Positions 54,568-62,681 of a stretch of DNA of 64,000 bases are shown one piece after another. The notes under the pieces were generated by a model that did no database searches, had not been told where the DNA came from, and worked only from the letters and a program-made list of their open reading frames with translations. Source of the stretch: Acidobacteria bacterium AB60 (GTDB lineage: Bacteria > Acidobacteriota > Terriglobia > Terriglobales > Acidobacteriaceae); the NCBI GenBank assembly GCA_008682415.1, contig VANK01000001.1, positions 1,240,001-1,304,000 on the forward strand. Reading direction: 5' to 3'. The first letter of the stretch is position 1, and every line of letters begins with the position of its first letter. A program made the position numbers and the translations under genes.

Positions 54568-56970
54568 ATGAGGCAACAGAAACCAAAATTCCTGCTGCTT
54601 GTGCTATGCACACTGATGCTGGTCCTCACGGCATGGCCAAGCGAGGCGCAAAGAATGCTCAAGGCTAATGAGCCAGAACACAGGGGGCTCGGCCCTCTGC
54701 TCGATCCCTTGATGCAGAAGGCAGTCACGGATGGGAGCATTCCCGGGGGAGTGCTGGTGGTGGGACATCACGGAACCATCATCTATCGCAAGGCGTTTGG
54801 ATCGCGCTCAGTTGAGCCGCGGCGCGAACCAATGACGGTTGGCACGATCTTCGATCTGGCTTCCCTGACGAAGTGCGTGGCAACCACCACGGGGGTGATG
54901 CAGCTGTTCGAACAGGGGCGCGTCCGGCTTAATGATCCGGTGTCAGCCTATCTGCCGGAGTTCGCGCAGAACGGAAAACAGGACATCACCGTTCGTGAAT
55001 TGATGACGCACTACTCAGGACTCGCCCCGGACCTTGATTTGAGCAAGCCATGGATAGGGCGGGATGCGGCCTTCCAAATGGCCATGGCACAGACGCCAGA
55101 GCATCCGCCGGATAGCCGATTTGAGTACAGCGATATCAACTTTGAGGTGCTGGGATTCCTGGTAGAACGGGTGAGCGGTGAGCCGCTGAATCAGTACGTC
55201 GAGCGACACGTTTTTGCACCGCTGGGAATGCGGCATACGCGATTCCTTCCTCCCGAGGTCTGGCGCAAACAGATCGCTCCAACGCAGTTCGATGAAAATG
55301 GGGCGATGCTACGGGGCCTGGTGCATGATCCAACCGCGCGGCGTATGGGCGGCGTAGCCGGGCACGCCGGACTGTTCGCAACCGCGGACGACCTTGCCGT
55401 ATTCGCGCAGGCACTGCTGAGCGGTGGGCGGGTGATGCATCGCACGACCTTGGAGAAGATGGTCACTCCGCAGCAGCCAGCAAATGCCGCAAACCTGCGC
55501 GGTTTGGGTTGGGACATCGATTCGCCGTTCGCGAGCAATCGCGGCGAACTGCTGCCGGTGGGCTCGTTCGGCCATACAGGGTTCACGGGAACATCTCTCT
55601 GGATCGATCCGGTGACGGACACCTACATCGTGCTCCTGACCAACGCAGTGCATCCGCGTGGCGGGAAATCGGTCGTGAGCCTCCGGGCTCGGGTGGCTAC
55701 GGCGGTAGTGCAGGGTTTGCGGCTCACCGTGCCGGAACAGGAGAAGCTGCGCCTGGCACGTACTACCGGGTACAACGAATCACTGATGGCTGCACGCCGG
55801 ATGCAGCACCGCAATGGAACGGTGAAGGTTGGAATCGATGTTCTCGAGGAGCATGCATTTCACGAATTGCACCCCGACGAACGCCGGCCAGTCAGGGTCG
55901 GACTCGTGACAAACCAGACGGGCCTGGATGCACAAGGGCGACGCACCATAGATGTGCTGGCGCATGCTCCCGGAGTGCAGCTCGCAGCCATCTTCAGCCC
56001 GGAGCATGGGATTGGAGGGGCTGCGGAGACGACTGAAATCGCGGATACTCAGGATGCGGCAACGGGGGTGACAGTCCACAGCTTGTACGGCAGCACGGAT
56101 GCAAAGCGGCGTCCCGATCCTGCTGTGGTGGCCCAGTTGGATCTGCTGGTATTCGATATTGCCGATGTAGGAGTTCGGTTTTATACCTACGAAAGCACAT
56201 TGGGGTACTGCCTGGAGGCGGCAGCGAAGGCCGGAAAAGAGATCGTGGTCCTGGACCGGCCCAATCCCGTGAACGGCGCGTTTGTGCAGGGCCCGGTCGC
56301 CGATAAACGACGAGAAAGCTTCGTCGGCTACGGGCAAATCCCTGTGCGGCACGGAATGACCATGGGCGAATTGGCCCGCATGTACAACGCCGAGAGGGGC
56401 CTGGGAGCGCAGCTGACAGTTGTACCCATGGAGGGGTGGATGCGCGGCGACTGGTTCGATTCCACGGGATCAGGATGGGTGAATCCTTCGCCGAACCTGC
56501 GCAGCCTGGAGGAGGCTACGCTCTATCCGGGAATCGGCATGATTGAGATGTCGAACCTCTCGGTAGGTCGCGGGACCGACACGCCCTTTGAGGTTTTGGG
56601 CGCGCCATGGGTCGACGGTATGGCCTTGGCAAGATATCTGAATGCGCGCGAGATCGCAGGGGTGCGGTTTGTGCCCGTACAATTTAGGCCAACCTCCGCC
56701 GCGTACGCAAGTCAGGAATGCGGGGGCATCCACCTGCTGTTGACGGATCGCGATGCGCTAGACGCACCCGAAGTCGGCTTGGAGGTGGCCGCAGCGCTCT
56801 GGGCCCTCTATCCCGAAAAGTACCGGCCAGACGAGGTTGACACTCTGATGCTAAACAAAGCGAGTATCGAAGCGCTGAAGCGCGGAGAAGATCCGCGGCG
56901 CATCGCCCAGGCTTGGCGGCCGGGACTGGAACGGTTCGAAAAGACGCGATCAAAATATCTTCTGTACTAA
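54568..56970 (+). CDS. serine hydrolase fused to NamZ-type exo-beta-N-acetylmuramidase (DUF1343, GH171)
   Basis: The ATG at 54568 starts a signal peptide (LLLVLCTLMLVLTAWPSEAQ); the longer frame to 54511 is rejected. The product has 800 residues. The N-terminal beta-lactamase/class C domain (about 40-410) has the S-x-x-K nucleophile in LASLTKCV (S100, K103), the Y-x-G element HYSGL and the HTG box in SFGHTGFTG. The C-terminal DUF1343 domain starts near residue 420 (VKVGIDVLEEHAFHEL) and contains IFSPEHGIGG, SLYGST and VLDRPNPVNG, all typical of NamZ. Both halves act on cell-wall material, so a role in peptidoglycan turnover or recycling is inferred. Confidence 0.88.
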   Translation: MRQQKPKFLLLVLCTLMLVLTAWPSEAQRMLKANEPEHRGLGPLLDPLMQKAVTDGSIPGGVLVVGHHGTIIYRKAFGSRSVEPRREPMTVGTIFDLASLTKCVATTTGVMQLFEQGRVRLNDPVSAYLPEFAQNGKQDITVRELMTHYSGLAPDLDLSKPWIGRDAAFQMAMAQTPEHPPDSRFEYSDINFEVLGFLVERVSGEPLNQYVERHVFAPLGMRHTRFLPPEVWRKQIAPTQFDENGAMLRGLVHDPTARRMGGVAGHAGLFATADDLAVFAQALLSGGRVMHRTTLEKMVTPQQPANAANLRGLGWDIDSPFASNRGELLPVGSFGHTGFTGTSLWIDPVTDTYIVLLTNAVHPRGGKSVVSLRARVATAVVQGLRLTVPEQEKLRLARTTGYNESLMAARRMQHRNGTVKVGIDVLEEHAFHELHPDERRPVRVGLVTNQTGLDAQGRRTIDVLAHAPGVQLAAIFSPEHGIGGAAETTEIADTQDAATGVTVHSLYGSTDAKRRPDPAVVAQLDLLVFDIADVGVRFYTYESTLGYCLEAAAKAGKEIVVLDRPNPVNGAFVQGPVADKRRESFVGYGQIPVRHGMTMGELARMYNAERGLGAQLTVVPMEGWMRGDWFDSTGSGWVNPSPNLRSLEEATLYPGIGMIEMSNLSVGRGTDTPFEVLGAPWVDGMALARYLNAREIAGVRFVPVQFRPTSAAYASQECGGIHLLLTDRDALDAPEVGLEVAAALWALYPEKYRPDEVDTLMLNKASIEALKRGEDPRRIAQAWRPGLERFEKTRSKYLLY

Positions 56971-56985
56971 GGGGCAGCGAAGCTA

Positions 56986-57906
56986 TCAGGCGCTCGGAGC
57001 TCGCCACTTCTCGGCGCGTTGCGCTCGGCGTTCCGCGAACTCCCGGGGCGTGGGGATGGGCGAGAGAGCACGACCTGCGAACATATTTTTGAAGAGCGCT
57101 ACCAGTTCCTCATGGATGTGCCCGTTGGAGCCGAGAACTTCGCGGCTGTCGAGCTGAAACGGACCACCAGCAAAATCTGAGAGGCGGCCGCCTGCCTCCT
57201 CGATCAGCAGGAAGCCTGCGGCGGTGTCCCACGGATTGAGGTGAAATTCCCAAAAGGCCTCGAAACGGCCGCACGCGACATAGGCTAGATCGAGAGCAGC
57301 GGAACCTGCGCGCCTGACCCCGTGAGAGCGCAACGTGAATTCCTGGTAGAAGTGAATGTTTGGGTTGTCATGCCGCTTACGGCTGGGAAATCCGGTTGCA
57401 ACGAGCGACTCGGCGAGTTCGGGAATGGGCGAGACGCGAATCGGACGGCCGTTGAGTGTGGCGCCGCGACCGCGTTCGGCACAAAACAACTCATCGAGCA
57501 GGGGATCGTAGATGACCGCTGCGACCAGCGTGCCGTCAGCATGCGGGGGAAGATCAGGGGGACGCTGCTCCAGACCAAGCGAGACGCAGAAATGGGGCAC
57601 ACCGTGGGCGAAGTTGGTGGTGCCGTCGAGCGGATCGACGTACCACCGGAATTCTTGGTGGAGTCCTTCGCGGGTTCCCTCCTCGCCGTAGACGCCGTGA
57701 TCCGGAAAAGCTTCGTTGAAACGCCTGCGGATGAGCTCTTCCACGGTGCGGTCGGCGACCGTCACCACATCAACGTCGCCCTTGTACTCGGTCTCAACTC
57801 CCCGCGCGAAAAAGTCGCGAAGGCGGGCTCCCGCTTCGCGCGCCACCGCGGCGGCCGTGGGCACGAACTGCAGCTCGGCAGGTCCTCCCGGCATGGCGTG
57901 GCTCAC
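56986..57906 (-). CDS. inositol monophosphatase family protein (SuhB-like)
   Basis: The GTG at 57906 overlaps the hfq-like stop (GTGA), so it is coupled to that gene. The 306-residue product has the metal-binding motifs GEEGT, DPLDGTTNFAHG and NPWDTAAGFLLIEEAGG of the Mg-dependent, Li-sensitive phosphatases. The substrate could be inositol phosphate, fructose bisphosphate, 3'-phosphoadenosine phosphate or another small phosphoester; sequence alone does not decide. Its C-terminal tail is longer than in E. coli SuhB. The stop lies 15 bases from the convergent serine-hydrolase/NamZ gene. Confidence 0.88.
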   Translation of the reverse strand: MSHAMPGGPAELQFVPTAAAVAREAGARLRDFFARGVETEYKGDVDVVTVADRTVEELIRRRFNEAFPDHGVYGEEGTREGLHQEFRWYVDPLDGTTNFAHGVPHFCVSLGLEQRPPDLPPHADGTLVAAVIYDPLLDELFCAERGRGATLNGRPIRVSPIPELAESLVATGFPSRKRHDNPNIHFYQEFTLRSHGVRRAGSAALDLAYVACGRFEAFWEFHLNPWDTAAGFLLIEEAGGRLSDFAGGPFQLDSREVLGSNGHIHEELVALFKNMFAGRALSPIPTPREFAERRAQRAEKWRAPSA

Positions 57907-58217
57907 TGGCCGGACCCGCGAGGCGCCGAGACGCTAGTAACCAGCGAGCCTTCCGAGGGGCCGCGGCGCTTACCCGCTTCAGTGATCGTGCGAATCTGGT
58001 GCTTATAGATGAAGAGATTGGGCTTCCCTTCCCTGGTCAGGCGCAGCATTCCGTCATCGAAGTATTCAATCCAGCCTTTGACGGTCTCCCCATCGCGCAA
58101 TTTGACCGAGACCTGCACTCTGCGCTCGCTGAGCGACTTCAGGTACAGCGCTTCCTGGCCCGTTTCACCAGGCGGAGGTGTCTTGGAGCGACGGCGGGAC
58201 GGCAGAGGAGGAGTCAT
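57903..58217 (-). CDS. hfq: Hfq-like Sm-fold RNA-binding protein with extended tails
   Basis: The 104-residue product has the Sm1 segment SVKLRDGETVKGWIEYFDD and the Sm2 segment NLFIYKHQIRTI, close to the Y-K-H-A-I signature (Y71, K72, H73) that binds RNA 3' ends in Hfq. Q21 corresponds to the Hfq N-terminal Gln. About 20 residues precede the fold and about 25 follow; both tails are basic or Ser/Gly-rich. It probably binds sRNA and mRNA as a hexamer. The gene overlaps the phosphatase gene by four bases. Confidence 0.8.
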   Translation of the reverse strand: MTPPLPSRRRSKTPPPGETGQEALYLKSLSERRVQVSVKLRDGETVKGWIEYFDDGMLRLTREGKPNLFIYKHQIRTITEAGKRRGPSEGSLVTSVSAPRGSGQ

Positions 58218-58310
58218 GGTGCCATTTTAGATGCAGAGGGGAAGGAAAGAGTTCTGGCCGATCGAGCAGGTATGCGAGGCATCACCGCCCCTCGGAGCGG
58301 GGAGCTGCGG

Positions 58311-60509
58311 TCACGGTTGGTTCCCAGGCAGCCATTGACGAAACATCTCCGGGTCAACAGGAGGACTGAAAAGATACCCCTGGTAAGAGTGGCAACCAAG
58401 GCGATCGAGGAAAGATCGCTGCTCCTCGGTCTCCACTCCTTCGGCTAGCAGGGATACATCCATGGCCTGGCTCAGGGACACGATAGCCTTGGCGATGGCG
58501 CCGCTCGTGGGGTCCGCAACCATGTCCCGCACGAAGGATCGATCGATCTTGAGCTGATCCAGCGGCAGGCGCTTCAGATAGGTCAGCGAGGAGTAGCCGG
58601 TGCCGAAGTCGTCCAGGGAAAACTGAATGCCGTGAGTCTTCAGCGCTTTCATAATCGTGATTGTTTCTTCAAGGTTCTCCACAAGCATGGTTTCCGTGAT
58701 TTCCAGCTTGAGAAGGCAGGGATCCGCGCCGGTTTCCTTCAAGGTCGCCAGCACGCGTTCCACGAAGTCTACCTGTCGAAACTGCCGCGCGCTCACGTTT
58801 ACCGCAATGGAGATGGAAGATAGATTGGGGCTCCTCGACCAGTTTGCCAGCTGTCTGCAGGCAGACTCCAGAACATGGGCTCCGAGAGGCACGATCAATC
58901 CGGTTTCTTCAGCAAGAGAAATGAACTCCGCGGGCGCCAGGATGCCTCGCGTCGGGTGCTTCCAACGCAATAGAGCCTCCGCGCCAATCACGCTGCCGTG
59001 ATTGACCTGCGGTTGATACCACAGCAGGAATTGCCGCTTACGAATCGCCAGCCGCAATTCCTCTTCGAGCTCGCCGCGGGCGTTCGCTGCCGCCTGAAGC
59101 TCCGGCGCGAAGAAGCGGACGACATCGCGGCTGGCGGCTTTTGCCTGGTACATAGCCAGGTCGGCTTGTCTGAGAATCTCGCTCACATCATCGTTCTGCT
59201 GCCCGAAGAAGGTAATGCCGATGCTTACGGTGGTCGCGCAATCGCGCTCGGCGATGCGATAAGGCAGCCTCATGGAACCGAGAATCTTGTCCGCGACGCA
59301 TTTGGCCGCGGAGGCCGCCTCACATGAGGGCTTGCCAAGGCCTTCAAGGATCACTGCGAACTCATCTCCACCGACCCGGGCAACGAAGTCGACGGATCGA
59401 CTGCAGGCCGTCAGGCGTCGTGATACCTCTTTCAGCAGAAGATCGCCGACATGGTGGCCCAGAGAGTCGTTCACCACCTTGAAGTTGTCGAGATCGATGA
59501 AGAGCAGGGCCGCCTGCGAATTGTTGCGCCTGCTGGCCGCTACCGCCTGAGCAAGATGGTCCATCAGGTACCGGCGATTGGGCAGTTCCGTCAACGAATC
59601 GTAGAAGGCGAGATATCGAATCTCCTTCTCCGCCAGCTTCGCGTCGGAGATGTCGCGCGTGACGCTGAGAACGCAGGGTTCGCCCTCCAGTTCAATTACC
59701 GAGGCGGACATCAGGCCCCAGAAAACCTGGCCGTCCTTTTTCCTGAATTGGGCCTCGAGATCGCGGCAGGAGCCATGCTCGCCAAGCTTATCCAGCATTC
59801 TCTGCCGGTCACGAACATCTGCCCAGATCTTGAGATCGATGGAGGTACGGCCAACTACCTCCTCTCGCGTGTAACCTGTCAACTCGAGGAACGCCCGGTT
59901 GCACTCGATGTAGAGACCGTCCCGCAGGCGATTCAGATTGACGGAGTCCAGCGACATCTGGAAGGCCGTACGGTAGCGCGCTTCGCTCACCTGCAACGCC
60001 CGCCGAGCAGCAGCGAGCCTCTCTTCCGCGAGCTTGCGCGCTTCAATATCTTGCACCATGGTCAAGAAGAAGAGGGGTACTCCCTTGGAGTCGCGCTGAA
60101 TCGAGATCGTCAGCAGCACCCAGGTCAACTTGCCATCTTTGCGAATATAGCGCTTTTCAAAACTCGCGCTGGCGGCTTCCCCGCTCAGCAGGGCGAGAGC
60201 CGCAGCCTTGCCGGAATCGCGGTCTTCGGGAGGAGTGAGCGTCTGGAAATTCGCACCGACAATCTCGTGAGGCGGGTAGCCCACGATCCTGGCAAAACAC
60301 TGATTGCATTTGAGAATCTGGCCTTGCAGGGAGGTATGAAGAATCCCTACCGCGGCCTGGTCGAATGAAGCGCGGTAGCGATCCTCATACTGCTCGGAGG
60401 GCAGTTGTTCCTGTTCTGGAACAAGGGCCTCTCCCAGCTCCGCCGCTTTCGTGTCCACCGACGAACGATGATCCCCCCGGCAGACATGGATATTGCGTAC
60501 TGCAGACAT
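58311..60509 (-). CDS. PAS-PAS-GGDEF-EAL cyclic di-GMP signalling protein
   Basis: The ATG at 60509 (GGGGGA upstream) gives 732 residues; ATG 60566 adds 19. Two PAS domains come first (FDQAAVGILHTSLQGQIL; FQMSLDSVNLNRLRDG). The diguanylate-cyclase domain has an intact GGDEF (ARVGGDEFAVILEG, near residue 380) and an inhibitory R-x-x-D site (RSVD) five residues before it. The phosphodiesterase domain has GAEALLRWKHP, VNVSARQF, LEITETMLV, DDFGTGYSSL and KIDRSFV, so both active sites look functional. No membrane helix is seen, so it is a cytosolic redox- or ligand-responsive PAS protein. It could control exopolysaccharide production, but no link is shown here. Confidence 0.9.
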   Translation of the reverse strand: MSAVRNIHVCRGDHRSSVDTKAAELGEALVPEQEQLPSEQYEDRYRASFDQAAVGILHTSLQGQILKCNQCFARIVGYPPHEIVGANFQTLTPPEDRDSGKAAALALLSGEAASASFEKRYIRKDGKLTWVLLTISIQRDSKGVPLFFLTMVQDIEARKLAEERLAAARRALQVSEARYRTAFQMSLDSVNLNRLRDGLYIECNRAFLELTGYTREEVVGRTSIDLKIWADVRDRQRMLDKLGEHGSCRDLEAQFRKKDGQVFWGLMSASVIELEGEPCVLSVTRDISDAKLAEKEIRYLAFYDSLTELPNRRYLMDHLAQAVAASRRNNSQAALLFIDLDNFKVVNDSLGHHVGDLLLKEVSRRLTACSRSVDFVARVGGDEFAVILEGLGKPSCEAASAAKCVADKILGSMRLPYRIAERDCATTVSIGITFFGQQNDDVSEILRQADLAMYQAKAASRDVVRFFAPELQAAANARGELEEELRLAIRKRQFLLWYQPQVNHGSVIGAEALLRWKHPTRGILAPAEFISLAEETGLIVPLGAHVLESACRQLANWSRSPNLSSISIAVNVSARQFRQVDFVERVLATLKETGADPCLLKLEITETMLVENLEETITIMKALKTHGIQFSLDDFGTGYSSLTYLKRLPLDQLKIDRSFVRDMVADPTSGAIAKAIVSLSQAMDVSLLAEGVETEEQRSFLDRLGCHSYQGYLFSPPVDPEMFRQWLPGNQP

Positions 60510-60689
60510 GAATCCCCCGAACACCCCTACCCCGAGGTGCAGTCGAAAGACACTGTCTTTGTGCATCGGCAGAATCCGGAAGAGGATTAGTCCGGTCTCT
60601 CGCGGGCTCCTGTCGCGAGGCAGTCATCCCTTAGCATCGCAGATCTTATCGGCCGTTCTCAGCCAAGAAAGAACTGCCCGCACCCGACC

Positions 60690-61712
60690 TCACTCTGAGG
60701 GTATCCGGCGGCGCTGAGCCGGGGGATTGGCAAAGTAGCCGGCGCGATAACGGATATTAAAGGCTCCGGCAGCGGCGCGCGGAACCGTCACACTGACGCG
60801 ATGAAAGTCGATACCGGGGACCTGGTTATGAGGGTAGTAGCCGATCAGGTATTGCGTGCGCAGATCCTCGCTCACCTGGGCAAAGGCCTTGTCGAGTCCC
60901 CCGTGGTCCGCATAGAAACTCTTACCGCCGGTCTGCTCGGAGAGAGTGATGAGGGCGTGCTCGCCCCCCAGATCGCGGCCCGCGCTGGATTCGATGGGGA
61001 CATCGATGACGGAATAGATCATGACTTCACCGCGGATAGCGTGCTCAAGGGCCTCAGCATAGGTCGTGGTCTTGACCGTGTCTCCCCCGTCGGAGACCAG
61101 CACAAGGATCTTGCGGTTGGCCTTTTTTGCCAACTCATCGGAAGCCTCTCGCACCGTGTCGTACACCGCAGTAGCTTCACCGCCCCGCAGCGAACTCAAG
61201 CCGTGATCGAGCCGTTCGGGCTTGTTGGTGAAGTCAACGAGCATGCGCACGTCGGTAGCGAACTCAACGAGCATCATCTGGTCTTGAGGACGGAGGATGG
61301 CGCGAACGAACCGCTTCCCGGCATCCTGCTCAAGCGCCCGGTCTTTATACGTGCTGCCGCTGGTATCGATGGCGAGAACAATGCTAAGAGGCTGCTCAGA
61401 CTGGCGTTCGAAGATGGCGATCTCCTGGGATCGCCCGTCTTCAGCCACCTTAAAATCGTCCCTGGTCAGGCCGCCAACGATCGCGCCGTTTTTGTCCGTC
61501 ACGTTGACCCAGAGGTTCACGAGCTTTGTATCAATATGAAAAGTCGGGCCTTCCTGGGCGAGTGCTGCTTCCGAACGGGTGGCCAGGAGCAAGGCAAAGA
61601 TCGCCGCCCCCGCCCAAAAAGAGCTGGAGCGAAGCGAACAGGCTGGACGGGGCGGCGATAAAAGGTTAACGAGCCCTCGGCCTTCTCCGCCACTGGAGGG
61701 GTCAGGAGCCAT
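60690..61712 (-). CDS. VWFA-related exported protein of the acidobacterial TIGR03436 type
   Basis: The ATG at 61712 overlaps the moaD-moaE stop by 11 bases; a longer frame reaches 61781. The protein has a signal peptide (LRSSSFWAGAAIFALLLATR, near residues 30-50). Then comes FHIDTKLVNLWVNVTDKNG, typical of the VWFA-related acidobacterial family, where L-V-x-V-x-V marks the first domain. The von Willebrand A domain has a MIDAS site (LAIDTSGSTY). The protein is probably exported and takes part in protein binding; the function is unknown. The overlap with the MPT-synthase gene suggests co-transcription without a functional link. Confidence 0.85.
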   Translation of the reverse strand: MAPDPSSGGEGRGLVNLLSPPRPACSLRSSSFWAGAAIFALLLATRSEAALAQEGPTFHIDTKLVNLWVNVTDKNGAIVGGLTRDDFKVAEDGRSQEIAIFERQSEQPLSIVLAIDTSGSTYKDRALEQDAGKRFVRAILRPQDQMMLVEFATDVRMLVDFTNKPERLDHGLSSLRGGEATAVYDTVREASDELAKKANRKILVLVSDGGDTVKTTTYAEALEHAIRGEVMIYSVIDVPIESSAGRDLGGEHALITLSEQTGGKSFYADHGGLDKAFAQVSEDLRTQYLIGYYPHNQVPGIDFHRVSVTVPRAAAGAFNIRYRAGYFANPPAQRRRIPSE

Positions 61713-62421
61713 GCGCAGCCCCTCCCGTGTTGAGGGCGATGTTCTCCGGGAAAGGCTCCCCGTCGGCCCACACAGCTCCATCGACGAAGGTTTCTTTTTT
61801 CCAGATGGGGACGGTCTTCTTGAGCGTGTCGATCAGAAAACGGGAAGCTTCGTAGGCCTGGGCGCGATGTGCTGAAGCGACGACGACCAGGACACTGGTT
61901 TCGCCCACGACCAGACGACCCAGACGATGGACGATGGTTACGTGCCGGACCTGAAAGCGACTGCGAGCCTCACCAGCCAACTCGTTCATCTGCCGCAAAG
62001 CCATCTCTTCGTAGGCTTCGTAGTCAAGGTGAAGGGTCTCCCGTCCCCGCGTATTGTTCCGCACAATCCCGTCGAAGACAACCACTGCCCCGTCTTCGCC
62101 TTCTTTGGCGGCCGAAACGATCCGGGGCGCGTCAATCGGCTCGCGCGTGAGGGCAACCACGAGTGAATTGTCCGCGACGATACCCCCGGAGACTGGGGGG
62201 AGGAGTCCCACTTCATCCCCATCCCGCAGGACATGCGCAGGGCGGGCATACTCGGCGTTGACGCTGACGGCGATGCTGTCCCAGGTCTTTTCCGGGATGC
62301 GGCTCGCGTGGGAGGCAAGCTCGTCGAGCAGGCCCGCAACGGTGGCCCCCTCCGGGAGTTCAAGGGTGGTAGAGCCAAGCCAGTCTTTGAGAACGCCGAA
62401 GGAAAGTATTTTGACCTGCAT
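61702..62421 (-). CDS. fused molybdopterin synthase: MoaD domain followed by MoaE domain
   Basis: The ATG at 62421 starts MQVKILSFGVLKDW, the MoaD first strand; the frame to 62469 adds unrelated residues. The 239-residue product has an N-terminal MoaD domain (1-80) ending VGLLPPVSGG with Gly-Gly at 79-80. The MoaE domain follows (about 85-230), with GAVVVFDGIVRNN, the dimer/substrate region ASAHRAQAYEASRFLID, and the lysine-rich active site TVPIWKKE (K208, K209). Molybdopterin synthase converts cyclic pyranopterin monophosphate to molybdopterin. The Gly-Gly is internal here, so it must be exposed by cleavage to accept sulfur, as reported for MoaX of mycobacteria. No moaA or moaC is nearby. 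Confidence 0.87.
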   Translation of the reverse strand: MQVKILSFGVLKDWLGSTTLELPEGATVAGLLDELASHASRIPEKTWDSIAVSVNAEYARPAHVLRDGDEVGLLPPVSGGIVADNSLVVALTREPIDAPRIVSAAKEGEDGAVVVFDGIVRNNTRGRETLHLDYEAYEEMALRQMNELAGEARSRFQVRHVTIVHRLGRLVVGETSVLVVVASAHRAQAYEASRFLIDTLKKTVPIWKKETFVDGAVWADGEPFPENIALNTGGAAHGS

Positions 62422-62681
62422 GCTCTGAGCAGAATACCGCCTGCACGGTTTAGACGCGCGAGGCGACATTTTAGCAAGTCAATCGGTCCGCCAGCCTCCA
62501 ACTTCCATCCGCGCTGACGAAACGAGTTTCCGGCCGGATTGGAACTGACTCCGGCAACTTTTAGCCGATCACCCTAGCTTCGCGTGAGAGGGAAACACCT
62601 CGACCCCGGAGTACGACCTAACTCGCTCCCCCTGAGGAACGGGCCATTCTGGTTTGCCGTGTCAAGAGCGGGAAAACCCGG

